A stretch of DNA of 38,375 bases, taken from positions 1-38,375 of the forward strand of contig CAMAQB010000028.1 in the NCBI GenBank assembly GCA_945860285.1, written 5' to 3'. A program made the position numbers and the translations under genes. Positions 9,378-16,370 of this stretch are shown piece after piece (positions within the stretch are counted from its first letter, which is position 1; every line of letters starts with the position of its first letter). The stretch comes from Akkermansia muciniphila (lineage in GTDB: Bacteria > Verrucomicrobiota > Verrucomicrobiia > Verrucomicrobiales > Akkermansiaceae). The notes beneath the pieces were generated by a model that was not told the DNA's origin, did not search any database, and worked only from the letters and a program-made list of their open reading frames with translations.

Positions 9378-9824
9378 TCAAACCGAGTCAGCCTGCCCGA
9401 GATTTTTTTGCATCTTCACATGAGGAATTCCCACTTCGATAAACTCAACTCCGATGGTCGAGTAGCCGAGTTTTCCGTAAAAACCCACAGCTGACATCCG
9501 TGCGTTCAGGGAAATATGGATGAAACCTCGTTTGAGCAAATGCTCTTCAAGGCAGCGGATGATTGCGTTTCCGCAACCGGTTCCCTGAACTGTTGCGGCA
9601 ACCGCCATTTGCCGAAGTTTCACTTCCGTAGCTGAAAGAGGCGCCGCGATGACGCAGGCCACTAGACTGTCCCCGTCGAACAGGCCGAAGTGCATTTGGT
9701 CCCGTTCATCTGTTAGATCCTGATCGTCGAGACTCAGCCCCAGCGGCACACGCAGAATTTGATTCCTGAGTTCGCATTCCTGGCGGAATTTCTCCGAGCC
9801 AAATTCGATTTCCCGAAAGTTCAT
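9378..9824 (-). CDS. GNAT-family N-acetyltransferase
   Basis: A 148-residue single GNAT domain that would move an acetyl group from acetyl-CoA to an amine. The acetyl-CoA-binding motif is seen in LRQMAVAATVQGTGCG (about residues 70-85), followed by the usual helix and the FYGKLGYSTIG strand near the C-terminus. The overall layout resembles small ElaA-like GNATs. Its ATG lies 15 bp after the stop of thrS on the same strand, so the two genes are very likely co-transcribed. The substrate is unknown. Confidence 0.82.
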   Translation of the reverse strand: MNFREIEFGSEKFRQECELRNQILRVPLGLSLDDQDLTDERDQMHFGLFDGDSLVACVIAAPLSATEVKLRQMAVAATVQGTGCGNAIIRCLEEHLLKRGFIHISLNARMSAVGFYGKLGYSTIGVEFIEVGIPHVKMQKNLGQADSV

Positions 9825-9839
9825 CTTGGCAAGGCATCG

Positions 9840-11711
9840 TCACAAGGAACGCTCCGCCACCTCGCGGGTGATCGCGGCGAGGAAGTCACCCAGCGCTTGC
9901 GAACCGAGATCGTCCTTGTCGCGATGGCGAACCGAAACCGCCTGCTCTTCTTGCTCTTTTTGACCGATGATCAGCATGTAAGGGACCCGTTCGAGGCGGG
10001 CATTGCGGATTTTGGCACCGATTTTATCGGAACTGCGATCCATGCTCACGCGGATTTTTTGGTCGGCAAGCTGCGCGACAACCACTGCGGCATAGTCCAT
10101 GAATTTTTCGGAAATCGGAAGCACGCGGACCTGTTCGGGCGCGAGCCAGGTCGGGAACTTGCCTTCGAAATGTTCGATCAGCAGACCCGTGAAGCGCTCC
10201 AACGAACCGAAAGGAGCGCGATGGATCATCACCGGGCGGTGCGGACGATTGTCCTCGCCGACATAGCTGAGATTGAACCGCTCTGGCAAGTTGTAATCCA
10301 CCTGCACCGTGCCGAGTTGCCAGTCGCGACCGATGATGTCCTTGACCACGAAGTCGATCTTGGGACCATAGAATGCCGCCTCACCGAGTTCCTCGCTGTA
10401 GTCGACCCCGAGTGTCAAAACCGCCTGACGAAGCGCGTTTTCTGCTTTGTCCCAGTTTGCCGGATCGCCCACATACTTGTCGGAATCAGGATCGCGAAGA
10501 GAAAGCCGCACGCGGTAATCGTTCATTCCAAGTGTGCCGAGAACTTTTTTCACCAAACCAAGGCAGCCTTGAACCTCCTCCGCCACCTGATCCGGTGTGC
10601 AGAAAAGGTGGGCATCGTCCTGTGTGAAGCCACGCACCCGGGTCATGCCGCCGAGTTCGCCCGATTGCTCCCAGCGGTAAACCGTTCCAAACTCGGCCAG
10701 GCGCACGGGCAAGTCGCGATAGGAATGCGGCTCGCTGTCGAACACCTTGATGTGATGCGGGCAGTTCATCGGCTTGAGCATGTAGCCCTCGTATTCACCG
10801 CTTTCCAGACCGTTCACCAAAGTGGCGCAAGATGCGTCCTCATCCGCCAGCTTTTCGATGACGCTGCGCTCGGGAATCGCCGGATACTGGCTCTCCTGAT
10901 AATAGGGAAAATGTCCCGACGTGCGATAGAGCTCGAGTTTGCCGATATGCGGGGTGAAGACCTGGGAGTACCCCTGCTTGTCGAGTTCGGCGGTGATGAA
11001 ATCCTGCAAGGCCCGGCGGATCAATGCTCCCTTGGGCTTCCAGAGGATCAAACCCTGGCCCACCATTTCATCAATGTGAAACAGCCCCATCTCGCGACCC
11101 AGCTTGCGATGGTCGCGCTTTTTCGCCTCCTCTAATTTCGTTAGATGATCCTGCAGGTCCGTGGAATTTTTAAAACAGGTGCCGTACAAACGTTGCAGCA
11201 TCGGACGTGTCTTGTCGCCCTTGTGAAAAGCGCTCGCGACGCTCATCAGCTTGAAGGCCTTGCAGTTCCCAGTACGGCCGACGTGAGGGCCGGCGCAGAG
11301 ATCCCAGAAGTCGCCGTTTTTATAAAGGGATATTTCCTCTCCCGCGGGAATGTCGTTCAGAAGATCCACCTTGAATGTGCTGGCGACACCACGCTCCGCG
11401 ACAAAGCTCAATCGCCCGCTCAAAGCCAGGGCCATGGCCTCGTCGCGGCTGACCACAACACGTTCGAACGGGTCGTTGTCCTTCACCACCTTTTTCATTT
11501 CCTCCTCGATTTTGGCAAAATCATCCGGGGTGATGCGGTGTTGCAAATCCATGTCGTAATAGAAGCCGTTCTCCACCGGTGGGCCTGCGGCGAATTGCAC
11601 GTCGTCCCACAGCCGCGATATCGCCGTCGCCATGACATGGGCGCAGGAATGGCGGAGACGGTCCAGATCGGACATTTGATGACGCTCTTCTAATGTTTTT
11701 CTCTCAGACAT
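9840..11711 (-). CDS. thrS: threonyl-tRNA synthetase lacking the TGS domain
   Basis: Charges tRNA-Thr with threonine and edits mischarged Ser-tRNA-Thr. From ATG 11711 it is 623 residues. The editing domain is complete: HSCAH (21-25) and the DLCAGPH segment with Cys139 and His143. The class II core follows, with YMLKPMNCPHH, RVRGFTQDDAHLFC (motif 2) and HRAPFGSLERF (motif 3), then the C-terminal anticodon-binding domain. E. coli ThrRS begins with a TGS domain of about 60 residues; here the editing domain begins almost at once. An in-frame TGA at 11730-11732 rules out an upstream extension in the same frame. A TTG at 11726 is a possible but less likely start. The gene is divergent from lpxA. 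Confidence 0.96.
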   Translation of the reverse strand: MSERKTLEERHQMSDLDRLRHSCAHVMATAISRLWDDVQFAAGPPVENGFYYDMDLQHRITPDDFAKIEEEMKKVVKDNDPFERVVVSRDEAMALALSGRLSFVAERGVASTFKVDLLNDIPAGEEISLYKNGDFWDLCAGPHVGRTGNCKAFKLMSVASAFHKGDKTRPMLQRLYGTCFKNSTDLQDHLTKLEEAKKRDHRKLGREMGLFHIDEMVGQGLILWKPKGALIRRALQDFITAELDKQGYSQVFTPHIGKLELYRTSGHFPYYQESQYPAIPERSVIEKLADEDASCATLVNGLESGEYEGYMLKPMNCPHHIKVFDSEPHSYRDLPVRLAEFGTVYRWEQSGELGGMTRVRGFTQDDAHLFCTPDQVAEEVQGCLGLVKKVLGTLGMNDYRVRLSLRDPDSDKYVGDPANWDKAENALRQAVLTLGVDYSEELGEAAFYGPKIDFVVKDIIGRDWQLGTVQVDYNLPERFNLSYVGEDNRPHRPVMIHRAPFGSLERFTGLLIEHFEGKFPTWLAPEQVRVLPISEKFMDYAAVVVAQLADQKIRVSMDRSSDKIGAKIRNARLERVPYMLIIGQKEQEEQAVSVRHRDKDDLGSQALGDFLAAITREVAERSL

Positions 11712-11828
11712 GGGCGGGGCTAGCAAGCATCAATCGGACGAGCATTTCAACGCCAAAATGCCTGTTGTCGACAAGTTGGTCATCTTTGCCCTTTGCCAAA
11801 TCAAAAGATCCGCTACATTTCCGCCACT

Positions 11829-12644
11829 TTGCAAACGACATCGATTCATCCCAGCGCCATCATTTCACCCGCAGCCGTCATCGGCCAGAACGTGAAAATC
11901 GGACCCTTCACTGTCATCGACGGCCCCGCGTCCATCGGCGATGATGTCAACATCGACGGCCACGTGCTGATCCGCGGCCGCTGTACCATCGGCGCGCGCA
12001 GCCAGATCGGCTGGGGCAGCGTGATCGGCGCCGATCCCCAGGATTTGGGCTTCGACCCGCAAACCGACTCCGGGGTGATCCTCGGTGAAAACAACCGCTT
12101 GCGCGAATACGTGACCATTCATCGCGCCACGGTGCCAAATGCCAACACCATCATTGGCAACGACAATTTCATCATGACCGGTGTGCACCTTGGGCATGAT
12201 GTCGTGATGGGCAGCCACAACATTCTGGCCAACAACATTCTGGTGGCCGGACATGTGGTTTTCGGCGACCGCTGCGTTGTTGGTGGAGCCAGTGTGTTTC
12301 ACCAGTTCGTCCGCATCGGCGATTACGCCATGGTGCAGGGGATGTCTGGCCTGAGCCTCGATGTCCCCCCTTACTGCCTTGCATACGAAATCAATCGACT
12401 CGCATCGCTCAATGCCATCGGCCTCAAACGCGGTGGATTCAGCCCCGAGCAGCGCTCCGAAATCAAGGAAGCCTTCCGCCTGCTCCTCAATGGCGGCAAT
12501 CGCGAAGCGGCCTTGAAGGAAGCGGAGACCCGCACATGGGGCGCGGCCGCCGCCCTGCTGGTGGAAGCGGTGCGCCATCCATCCAAAAAAGGAATCCTCA
12601 CTTGCGTGCGACATCCCGAGCCCCCTGCCACCAACAACAGATGA
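11829..12644 (+). CDS. lpxA: acyl-ACP--UDP-N-acetylglucosamine O-acyltransferase LpxA
   Basis: Catalyses the first step of lipid A synthesis, adding a hydroxyacyl chain to UDP-GlcNAc in the cytoplasm. The protein is a left-handed beta-helix of hexapeptide repeats (VIGQNVKIGPF, TIGARSQIGWGSVIG and more) with the active-site segment TGVHLGHD (117-124), whose His123 matches the catalytic His125 of E. coli. A C-terminal helical domain completes the trimer fold. No ATG lies in frame upstream. I chose TTG 11829, which gives MQTTSIHPSAIIS, the usual LpxA N-terminus, and 271 residues against 262 in E. coli. Another in-frame TTG lies at 11793. The other lpx genes and fabZ, often neighbours, are not here. 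It overlaps the next gene by 4 bp. Confidence 0.95.
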   Translation: MQTTSIHPSAIISPAAVIGQNVKIGPFTVIDGPASIGDDVNIDGHVLIRGRCTIGARSQIGWGSVIGADPQDLGFDPQTDSGVILGENNRLREYVTIHRATVPNANTIIGNDNFIMTGVHLGHDVVMGSHNILANNILVAGHVVFGDRCVVGGASVFHQFVRIGDYAMVQGMSGLSLDVPPYCLAYEINRLASLNAIGLKRGGFSPEQRSEIKEAFRLLLNGGNREAALKEAETRTWGAAAALLVEAVRHPSKKGILTCVRHPEPPATNNR

Positions 12645-13249
12645 ATGCGCTCCATTTGCCCGACCAGGTCGGTGTGATGATCCTGCCGGACTGCGTGCTC
12701 TTTCCGCACGGCGGTCTGCCGTTGCGAATTTTCGAAGACCGCTATCGCTTGATGCTTCAGGATGCGATTGACGGCGATTGTCTTTTCGCTGTAACGCAGC
12801 AGATTTCTGAAGACTCGGCCGACCCGCAACAGTGCGCCGCTCCGGTGGGCACCATCGGCATCATCCGGGCCTCCCACGAGCAGGAGGACGGCACATCCCA
12901 TCTGCTGCTACACGGCATCATTCGTGTCAAATTCCTCGAATGGCTGGACGAAAAGCCTTATCCGGTGGCAACCATCCAACCGATCCACTCGGAATTCTTT
13001 CCGGCACACCAGAAAGCAGCGGCGACCAAAACCCTGCGCGGCTCGGTCGAAGATGCGATCAGAGGGTTGCCCGAAGAAGTCCAGAACGCAGTCATGGAAA
13101 TGATCCATCGCACCGACGACCCAGTTATCATTGCGGACATCGTCTCACAGCAATTCTTCCAGGATGTGCACATTCGCCAGCATCTGCTGGAAATTGAATC
13201 ACCGGCGGCACGGATATCATATCTTTGCAACGCTCTGCAGGGGATCTAA
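12641..13249 (+). CDS. Lon N-terminal (LAN) domain protein without the protease
   Basis: A 202-residue protein matching the substrate-recognition (LAN) domain of Lon protease, with no AAA+ or serine protease part. The hallmark start is VGVMILPDCVLFPHGGLPLRIFEDRY, read here in two parts: VMILPDCVLFPHGGLPLRIF, then EDRYRLM. A helical tail follows (about 125-202). The ATG at 12641 overlaps the lpxA stop (ATGA), so the two are translationally coupled. Stand-alone LAN proteins are common and their role is largely unknown; binding unfolded proteins is a family-based guess. The sequence after its stop holds the hairpin element starting at 13297. Confidence 0.85.
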   Translation: MNALHLPDQVGVMILPDCVLFPHGGLPLRIFEDRYRLMLQDAIDGDCLFAVTQQISEDSADPQQCAAPVGTIGIIRASHEQEDGTSHLLLHGIIRVKFLEWLDEKPYPVATIQPIHSEFFPAHQKAAATKTLRGSVEDAIRGLPEEVQNAVMEMIHRTDDPVIIADIVSQQFFQDVHIRQHLLEIESPAARISYLCNALQGI

Positions 13250-13286
13250 CATCACGCCTGATGGGGCACGCTCGCTTTCTCAAGGG

Positions 13287-13375
13287 AAAAAATGAAGCGG
13301 TCCGATCAGAATACCTAGGAAAAACCCAAAACCTAGTGCTAATTGATCGGACCGCCTGCTAGTCGCTCTGCGACA
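13287..13375 (-). ncRNA. candidate small RNA 1 with intrinsic terminator
   Basis: Read on the minus strand, a promoter (13381-13408) would start an RNA near 13375. It opens with a small hairpin GTCGC-AGA-GCGAC (13362-13374) and then a long hairpin. The outer stem is GCGGTCCGATCA with TGATCGGACCGC (12 bp, 13297-13308 with 13344-13355). The inner stem is CTAGG with CCTAG, and the loop is TTTTGGGTTTTT. A run of six T follows four bases after the stem (13287-13292). The RNA would be about 88 nt. No minus-strand gene lies immediately upstream that would need a terminator here. A matched element sits at 13556-13615. Function is unknown. Confidence 0.5.
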
Positions 13376-13380
13376 CGCAA

Positions 13381-13408
13381 AACATAGACGAAAAGCGGCT
13401 TAAGTCAA
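13381..13408 (-). promoter_or_regulatory. promoter for candidate small RNA 1
   Basis: On the minus strand TTGACT (13403-13408) and TATGTT (13381-13386) are 16 bp apart. The expected start, near 13375, falls exactly at the first base pair of the small 5' hairpin. Confidence 0.45.
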
Positions 13409-13530
13409 CAACTTTTTTTTTTGATTTGGAGACTTTTTTTTGTTTTCTCAATATACGACTGATAATCAAAGGATTATTCGGCACATTTCACCAATTGTGA
13501 CGAAACCGTACCCCATCGAAATGACCAACA

Positions 13531-13547
13531 GCGGTCTCAGCCGAGCA
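13531..13547. repeat. partial copy of the hairpin arm
   Basis: GCGGTCTCAGCCGAGCA here nearly repeats GCGGTTCAGCCGAGCA at 13556-13571, the start of the second hairpin element. The two differ by one inserted base and are separated by the A-run. It looks like a slipped duplication or the remnant of a third element, and could offer an alternative pairing partner for the 3' side of element 2. Confidence 0.6.
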
Positions 13548-13668
13548 AAAAAAAAGCGGTTCAGCCGAGCAATGCAGGAAAAAACCCTAAAACCTGACAT
13601 TGCCGACTGAACCGCCAGCCGATTCAACCGCAAGCGGCGCAATGCAACTGTGGATGTTGGTCCGAAGA
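13547..13668 (-). ncRNA. candidate small RNA 2 with intrinsic terminator
   Basis: Same design as the element at 13297-13355. On the minus strand the outer stem is GCGGTTCAG with CTGAACCGC (13607-13615 with 13556-13564). The middle stem is CATTGC/GCAATG-like, the inner stem CAGG/CCTG, and the loop TTTTAGGGTTTTTT. Nine T follow immediately (13547-13555), an excellent intrinsic terminator. Upstream lie a CCGC-TT-GCGG hairpin (13628-13637) and a UUCG tetraloop hairpin GGTC-TTCG-GACC (13659-13670). The 5' end is uncertain: a weak box pair TTGGTT/TAAATC ending at 13675 would start the RNA near 13668. No minus-strand protein gene nearby explains the terminator. Confidence 0.45.
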
Positions 13669-13871
13669 CCCCTCGATTTATCCCGGATTACCGATACAAA
13701 CCAACCATATCCGTAGAAGAAACGTCAGAACCTTCATGAATTATCTGTAAAATCGTAAATCCCCACAAGTTTACAACTGATGTCAATTCCGCAGAACTTT
13801 GACATTGATCGACAAAACAAACCACGGAAGCGAAAGAATTCGTTGGTTTTTCACGTTTACAGCAGGCACGT

Positions 13872-14741
13872 ATGCCAAATCCATGGACGGGAGAAGGAAA
13901 TCCCTACACTAGAAGAGAAGTACTGGATCGACTGCACGACACCTTGTCGAAAGGCGAAGCCATCATCGCCGCCGGTGCGGGAACTGGCATTAGTGCAAAA
14001 TTCATCGAAAAAGGTGGAGCCGACCTGATCATCATTTACAACTCGGGCCGCTATCGCATGTCGGGACATGGGTCGACTGCGGGTTTGATGTCCTATGGCG
14101 ACGCGAATGCCATCGCGATGGAAATCGGGGAGTTCGAGGTTCTTCCGGTGGTCAAACAAATTCCGGTGATCTGCGGGGTTCATGCCACCGATCCACGACG
14201 CCGCATGTGGCACTGGCTGGGCAAAGTCAAGGACATGGGTTTTAGCGGCGTGAACAATTTTCCCACTCATTGCATCGTCGACGGCAAGTTCCGGCAGATT
14301 CTCGAAGAAACCGGGATGAGCGTGAAAAAAGAATTTGAAATGGTCGCCCTCGCCCGGCGCATGGACCTGTTCAGCATTGTGTATGTGGATGCCGCCGAAG
14401 AAGCTGTTGCGATGGCCGAAGCCGGTGCCGATGTGATCATCGCCCATGTCGGCACGACGGTGGGAGGATCAATTGGTGTCGTCGATGCCACCATGACATT
14501 GCCCGAGGCCGCCAAGCGCACCCAGATGATCATCGATGCGGCCAGCACGGTACGAAAAGACATCATTTTCCTCAGTCACGGCGGTCCGATCAACACGCCG
14601 GAAGATGCCGCCTATATCAATGAGCACACCGATGCCGTCGGATTCGTCGGCGCCTCCAGCCTGGAGCGCATGGCGGTGGAGAACTCACTGGTTGACCTAA
14701 CAAAACAGTTCAAGGCCATCCCGGTCAAACGCAGGCACTGA
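13872..14741 (+). CDS. PEP-hydrolase-type TIM-barrel protein
   Basis: A 289-residue TIM barrel of the family named after phosphoenolpyruvate hydrolase (PF09370), often called a TIM-barrel signal transduction protein. Conserved segments include AAGAGTGISAKF (about 33-44), DLIIIYNSGRYR, ICGVHATDP, GVNNFPTHCIVDG and the barrel-end FLSHGGPINTPED. No signal peptide is present, so it is cytoplasmic. It starts what looks like a four-gene unit: the next ATG is 27 bp after its stop and encodes a Tm-1-like protein, its usual genomic partner. Members near Tm-1 genes are thought to act in catabolism of small carboxylates or sugars, but the substrate is not established. No clear promoter is seen. Confidence 0.85.
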   Translation: MPNPWTGEGNPYTRREVLDRLHDTLSKGEAIIAAGAGTGISAKFIEKGGADLIIIYNSGRYRMSGHGSTAGLMSYGDANAIAMEIGEFEVLPVVKQIPVICGVHATDPRRRMWHWLGKVKDMGFSGVNNFPTHCIVDGKFRQILEETGMSVKKEFEMVALARRMDLFSIVYVDAAEEAVAMAEAGADVIIAHVGTTVGGSIGVVDATMTLPEAAKRTQMIIDAASTVRKDIIFLSHGGPINTPEDAAYINEHTDAVGFVGASSLERMAVENSLVDLTKQFKAIPVKRRH

Positions 14742-14768
14742 AGCGCCGCAACAAAATTGTACTTCGAC

Positions 14769-15983
14769 ATGCCAATCATCGCCGTCATTGGAACTCTCGA
14801 TTCCAAAGGTCATGAACACGCCTTCGTGGCCGAGGAAATCCGCAAACGGGGTCATACGCCCATGCTGATCGATCTCGGCACGGGCGCGGAACCGACGGTC
14901 TCGCCCGATGTCACCCGTTACGAGGTCGCGGCGGCGGCGGGGCTCGACCTGCAACCCCTGCTCGACCGCCACGACCGCGGTGAATGCGTGGTAGCCATGT
15001 CAACCGCGGCTCCGGTATTGTTAGAAAAGCTGGCGGCGGATGGAAAAATCCACGGTGTTGTTTCCCTCGGCGGCGGCGGCGGCACGGCATTGGCCACGGC
15101 GGCGATGCGCGCCCTACCCCTGGGCTTCCCGAAACTGATGGTTTCCACACTCGCGAGCGGCAACACCGCCCACTATCTGGGCACCAAAGACATCGCGATG
15201 ATGCCGGCCATCGTTGATGTCGCCGGACTCAACCGTGTCTCGCGCATGGTCTTCACCCGCGCCGCCGCTGCAATTTGTGCCATGGTGGATGCCGATGTGG
15301 CCACTGAGGATGCCAAACCGGTCATCGTGGCCAGCATGTTCGGCAACACCACCGAGTGCATCAATCACGCCAAGGTCATTCTCGAAAACGCGGGATACGA
15401 AGTGCTGGTTTTCCACGCCACCGGGCAGGGTGGCAGGGCCATGGAAGACCTCATTGCCAGCGGCATGGTGAGTGGCGTTCTCGATGTCACCACCACCGAA
15501 TGGGCAGATGAACTTGTCGGCGGCACTCTTGGTGCAGGTCCCGAACGGCTCGATGCCGCAGCAAAGGCCGGCATCCCGACGATCATCGCACCGGGATGTC
15601 TCGACATGGTGAATTTCGGATCGAGCGAGTCGGTTCCGGAAAAATTCGCAGGCAGAAATTTCTACATCCACAACCCCCAGGTCACCTTGATGCGCACCAC
15701 GGAGGAGGAATGCGCGGAACTCGGAAAAATCCTCGCGGAAAAGGCCAACAGCTACCGCGGACCGGTCGAGATTTTCATTCCCTTGCAGGCGATCAGCATC
15801 ATCAGCGCCCCAGGCCAGCCTTTTCATGACGAGGGAGCCGACCACGCTCTTTTTGATGCGATCACCCGCCATGCGAAAGTTCCTGTCGAGATCATCAATG
15901 AAACCATCAACAGCGCCGCTTTCGCCCGGGCTTGCGCCCTGCGACTTCTTGAGCTTGTCAAAGAGGGCGCGACTCACCCATAA
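14769..15983 (+). CDS. Tm-1-like ATP-binding protein (UPF0261)
   Basis: A 404-residue protein of the UPF0261/Tm-1-like family, the bacterial relatives of the N-terminal half of tomato Tm-1, which blocks tobamovirus replication. The hallmark start is IIAVIGTLDSKGHEHAFVAE (residues 3-22). The glycine-rich loop VVSLGGGGGTALATAAM (about 97-113) begins the nucleotide-binding region, and MFGNTTECINHAK opens the second domain. I chose ATG 14769 over an in-frame TTG at 14757 because it places the conserved GTLDSKG segment at the usual distance. It follows the TIM-barrel gene by 27 bp; in plants and fungi the two domains are often one protein, so a shared complex or pathway is likely. Confidence 0.9.
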   Translation: MPIIAVIGTLDSKGHEHAFVAEEIRKRGHTPMLIDLGTGAEPTVSPDVTRYEVAAAAGLDLQPLLDRHDRGECVVAMSTAAPVLLEKLAADGKIHGVVSLGGGGGTALATAAMRALPLGFPKLMVSTLASGNTAHYLGTKDIAMMPAIVDVAGLNRVSRMVFTRAAAAICAMVDADVATEDAKPVIVASMFGNTTECINHAKVILENAGYEVLVFHATGQGGRAMEDLIASGMVSGVLDVTTTEWADELVGGTLGAGPERLDAAAKAGIPTIIAPGCLDMVNFGSSESVPEKFAGRNFYIHNPQVTLMRTTEEECAELGKILAEKANSYRGPVEIFIPLQAISIISAPGQPFHDEGADHALFDAITRHAKVPVEIINETINSAAFARACALRLLELVKEGATHP

Positions 15984-16010
15984 TTTCCCCAACAACCAAA
16001 ACAAAAAATC

Positions 16011-16307
16011 ATGATCAGACACCTTGGCGTACTTCAGTTCAAACCAGAAATCAACCAGGATCAAATCGATGAATGCTTCCGCGAATTGGCAGGCATGGTC
16101 GGAAAAATCCCCGGCCTGCTCTCCATCGAACACGGCCCTTACCAAAGCGATGAGGGACTTAACGACGGCTTCACCCATGGATTCATCATGACCTTCGACA
16201 CGGCGGAAAGTCGTGACAAGTATCTCCCCCACCCCGAACATGAACGCGTGCGCCAAATCGTCGTCCCTTGCCTCGAACGGGTTGTCGTTTTTGATTTCGC
16301 TTGCTAA
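16011..16307 (+). CDS. Dabb-family (stress-responsive A/B barrel) protein
   Basis: A 98-residue ferredoxin-like alpha/beta barrel of the Dabb family. Visible marks are the N-terminal strand MIRHLGVLQFKPE, the GLLSIEHGPYQSDEGLNDGF segment and the DKYLPHPEHERV helix with its conserved HP-H pattern. These small dimeric proteins bind or turn over aromatic or polyketide-like ligands in some characterised cases, but most have no known role. It sits 27 bp after the Tm-1-like gene, which makes it a likely member of the same operon. Its ligand is unknown. Confidence 0.85.
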   Translation: MIRHLGVLQFKPEINQDQIDECFRELAGMVGKIPGLLSIEHGPYQSDEGLNDGFTHGFIMTFDTAESRDKYLPHPEHERVRQIVVPCLERVVVFDFAC

Positions 16308-16370
16308 ACCTCATGCTTTCAACTGATTTCCCAATTCTTCGCATAAATTTTGACCCAACACCACCACCAC

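Larger units (their letters stand above)
13250..13871. other. gene-free region carrying two matched hairpin elements
   Basis: 620 bp between two plus-strand genes with no convincing ORF. Two 59-60-bp hairpins of the same design lie at 13297-13355 and 13556-13615, and a partial copy of one arm lies at 13531-13547. The DNA around them is rich in A and T runs. A TTGACA at 13799-13804 has no matching -10 box. A short ORF crossing 13780-14028 overlaps the next gene in another frame and is not supported. Confidence 0.6.

Noticed and set aside
9759-11135. 458-codon plus-strand ORF over thrS
   Set aside because: Antisense shadow; the minus strand carries a complete ThrRS.
13297-13615. Integron attC (59-base) sites
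   Set aside because: Size is right, but the conserved GTTRRRY and RYYYAAC ends and any integrase are missing; stems are perfectly paired and end in T-runs.
13780-14028. 82-codon ORF overlapping the TIM-barrel gene start
   Set aside because: Different frame from a clearly coding gene over most of its length, and no recognisable product.
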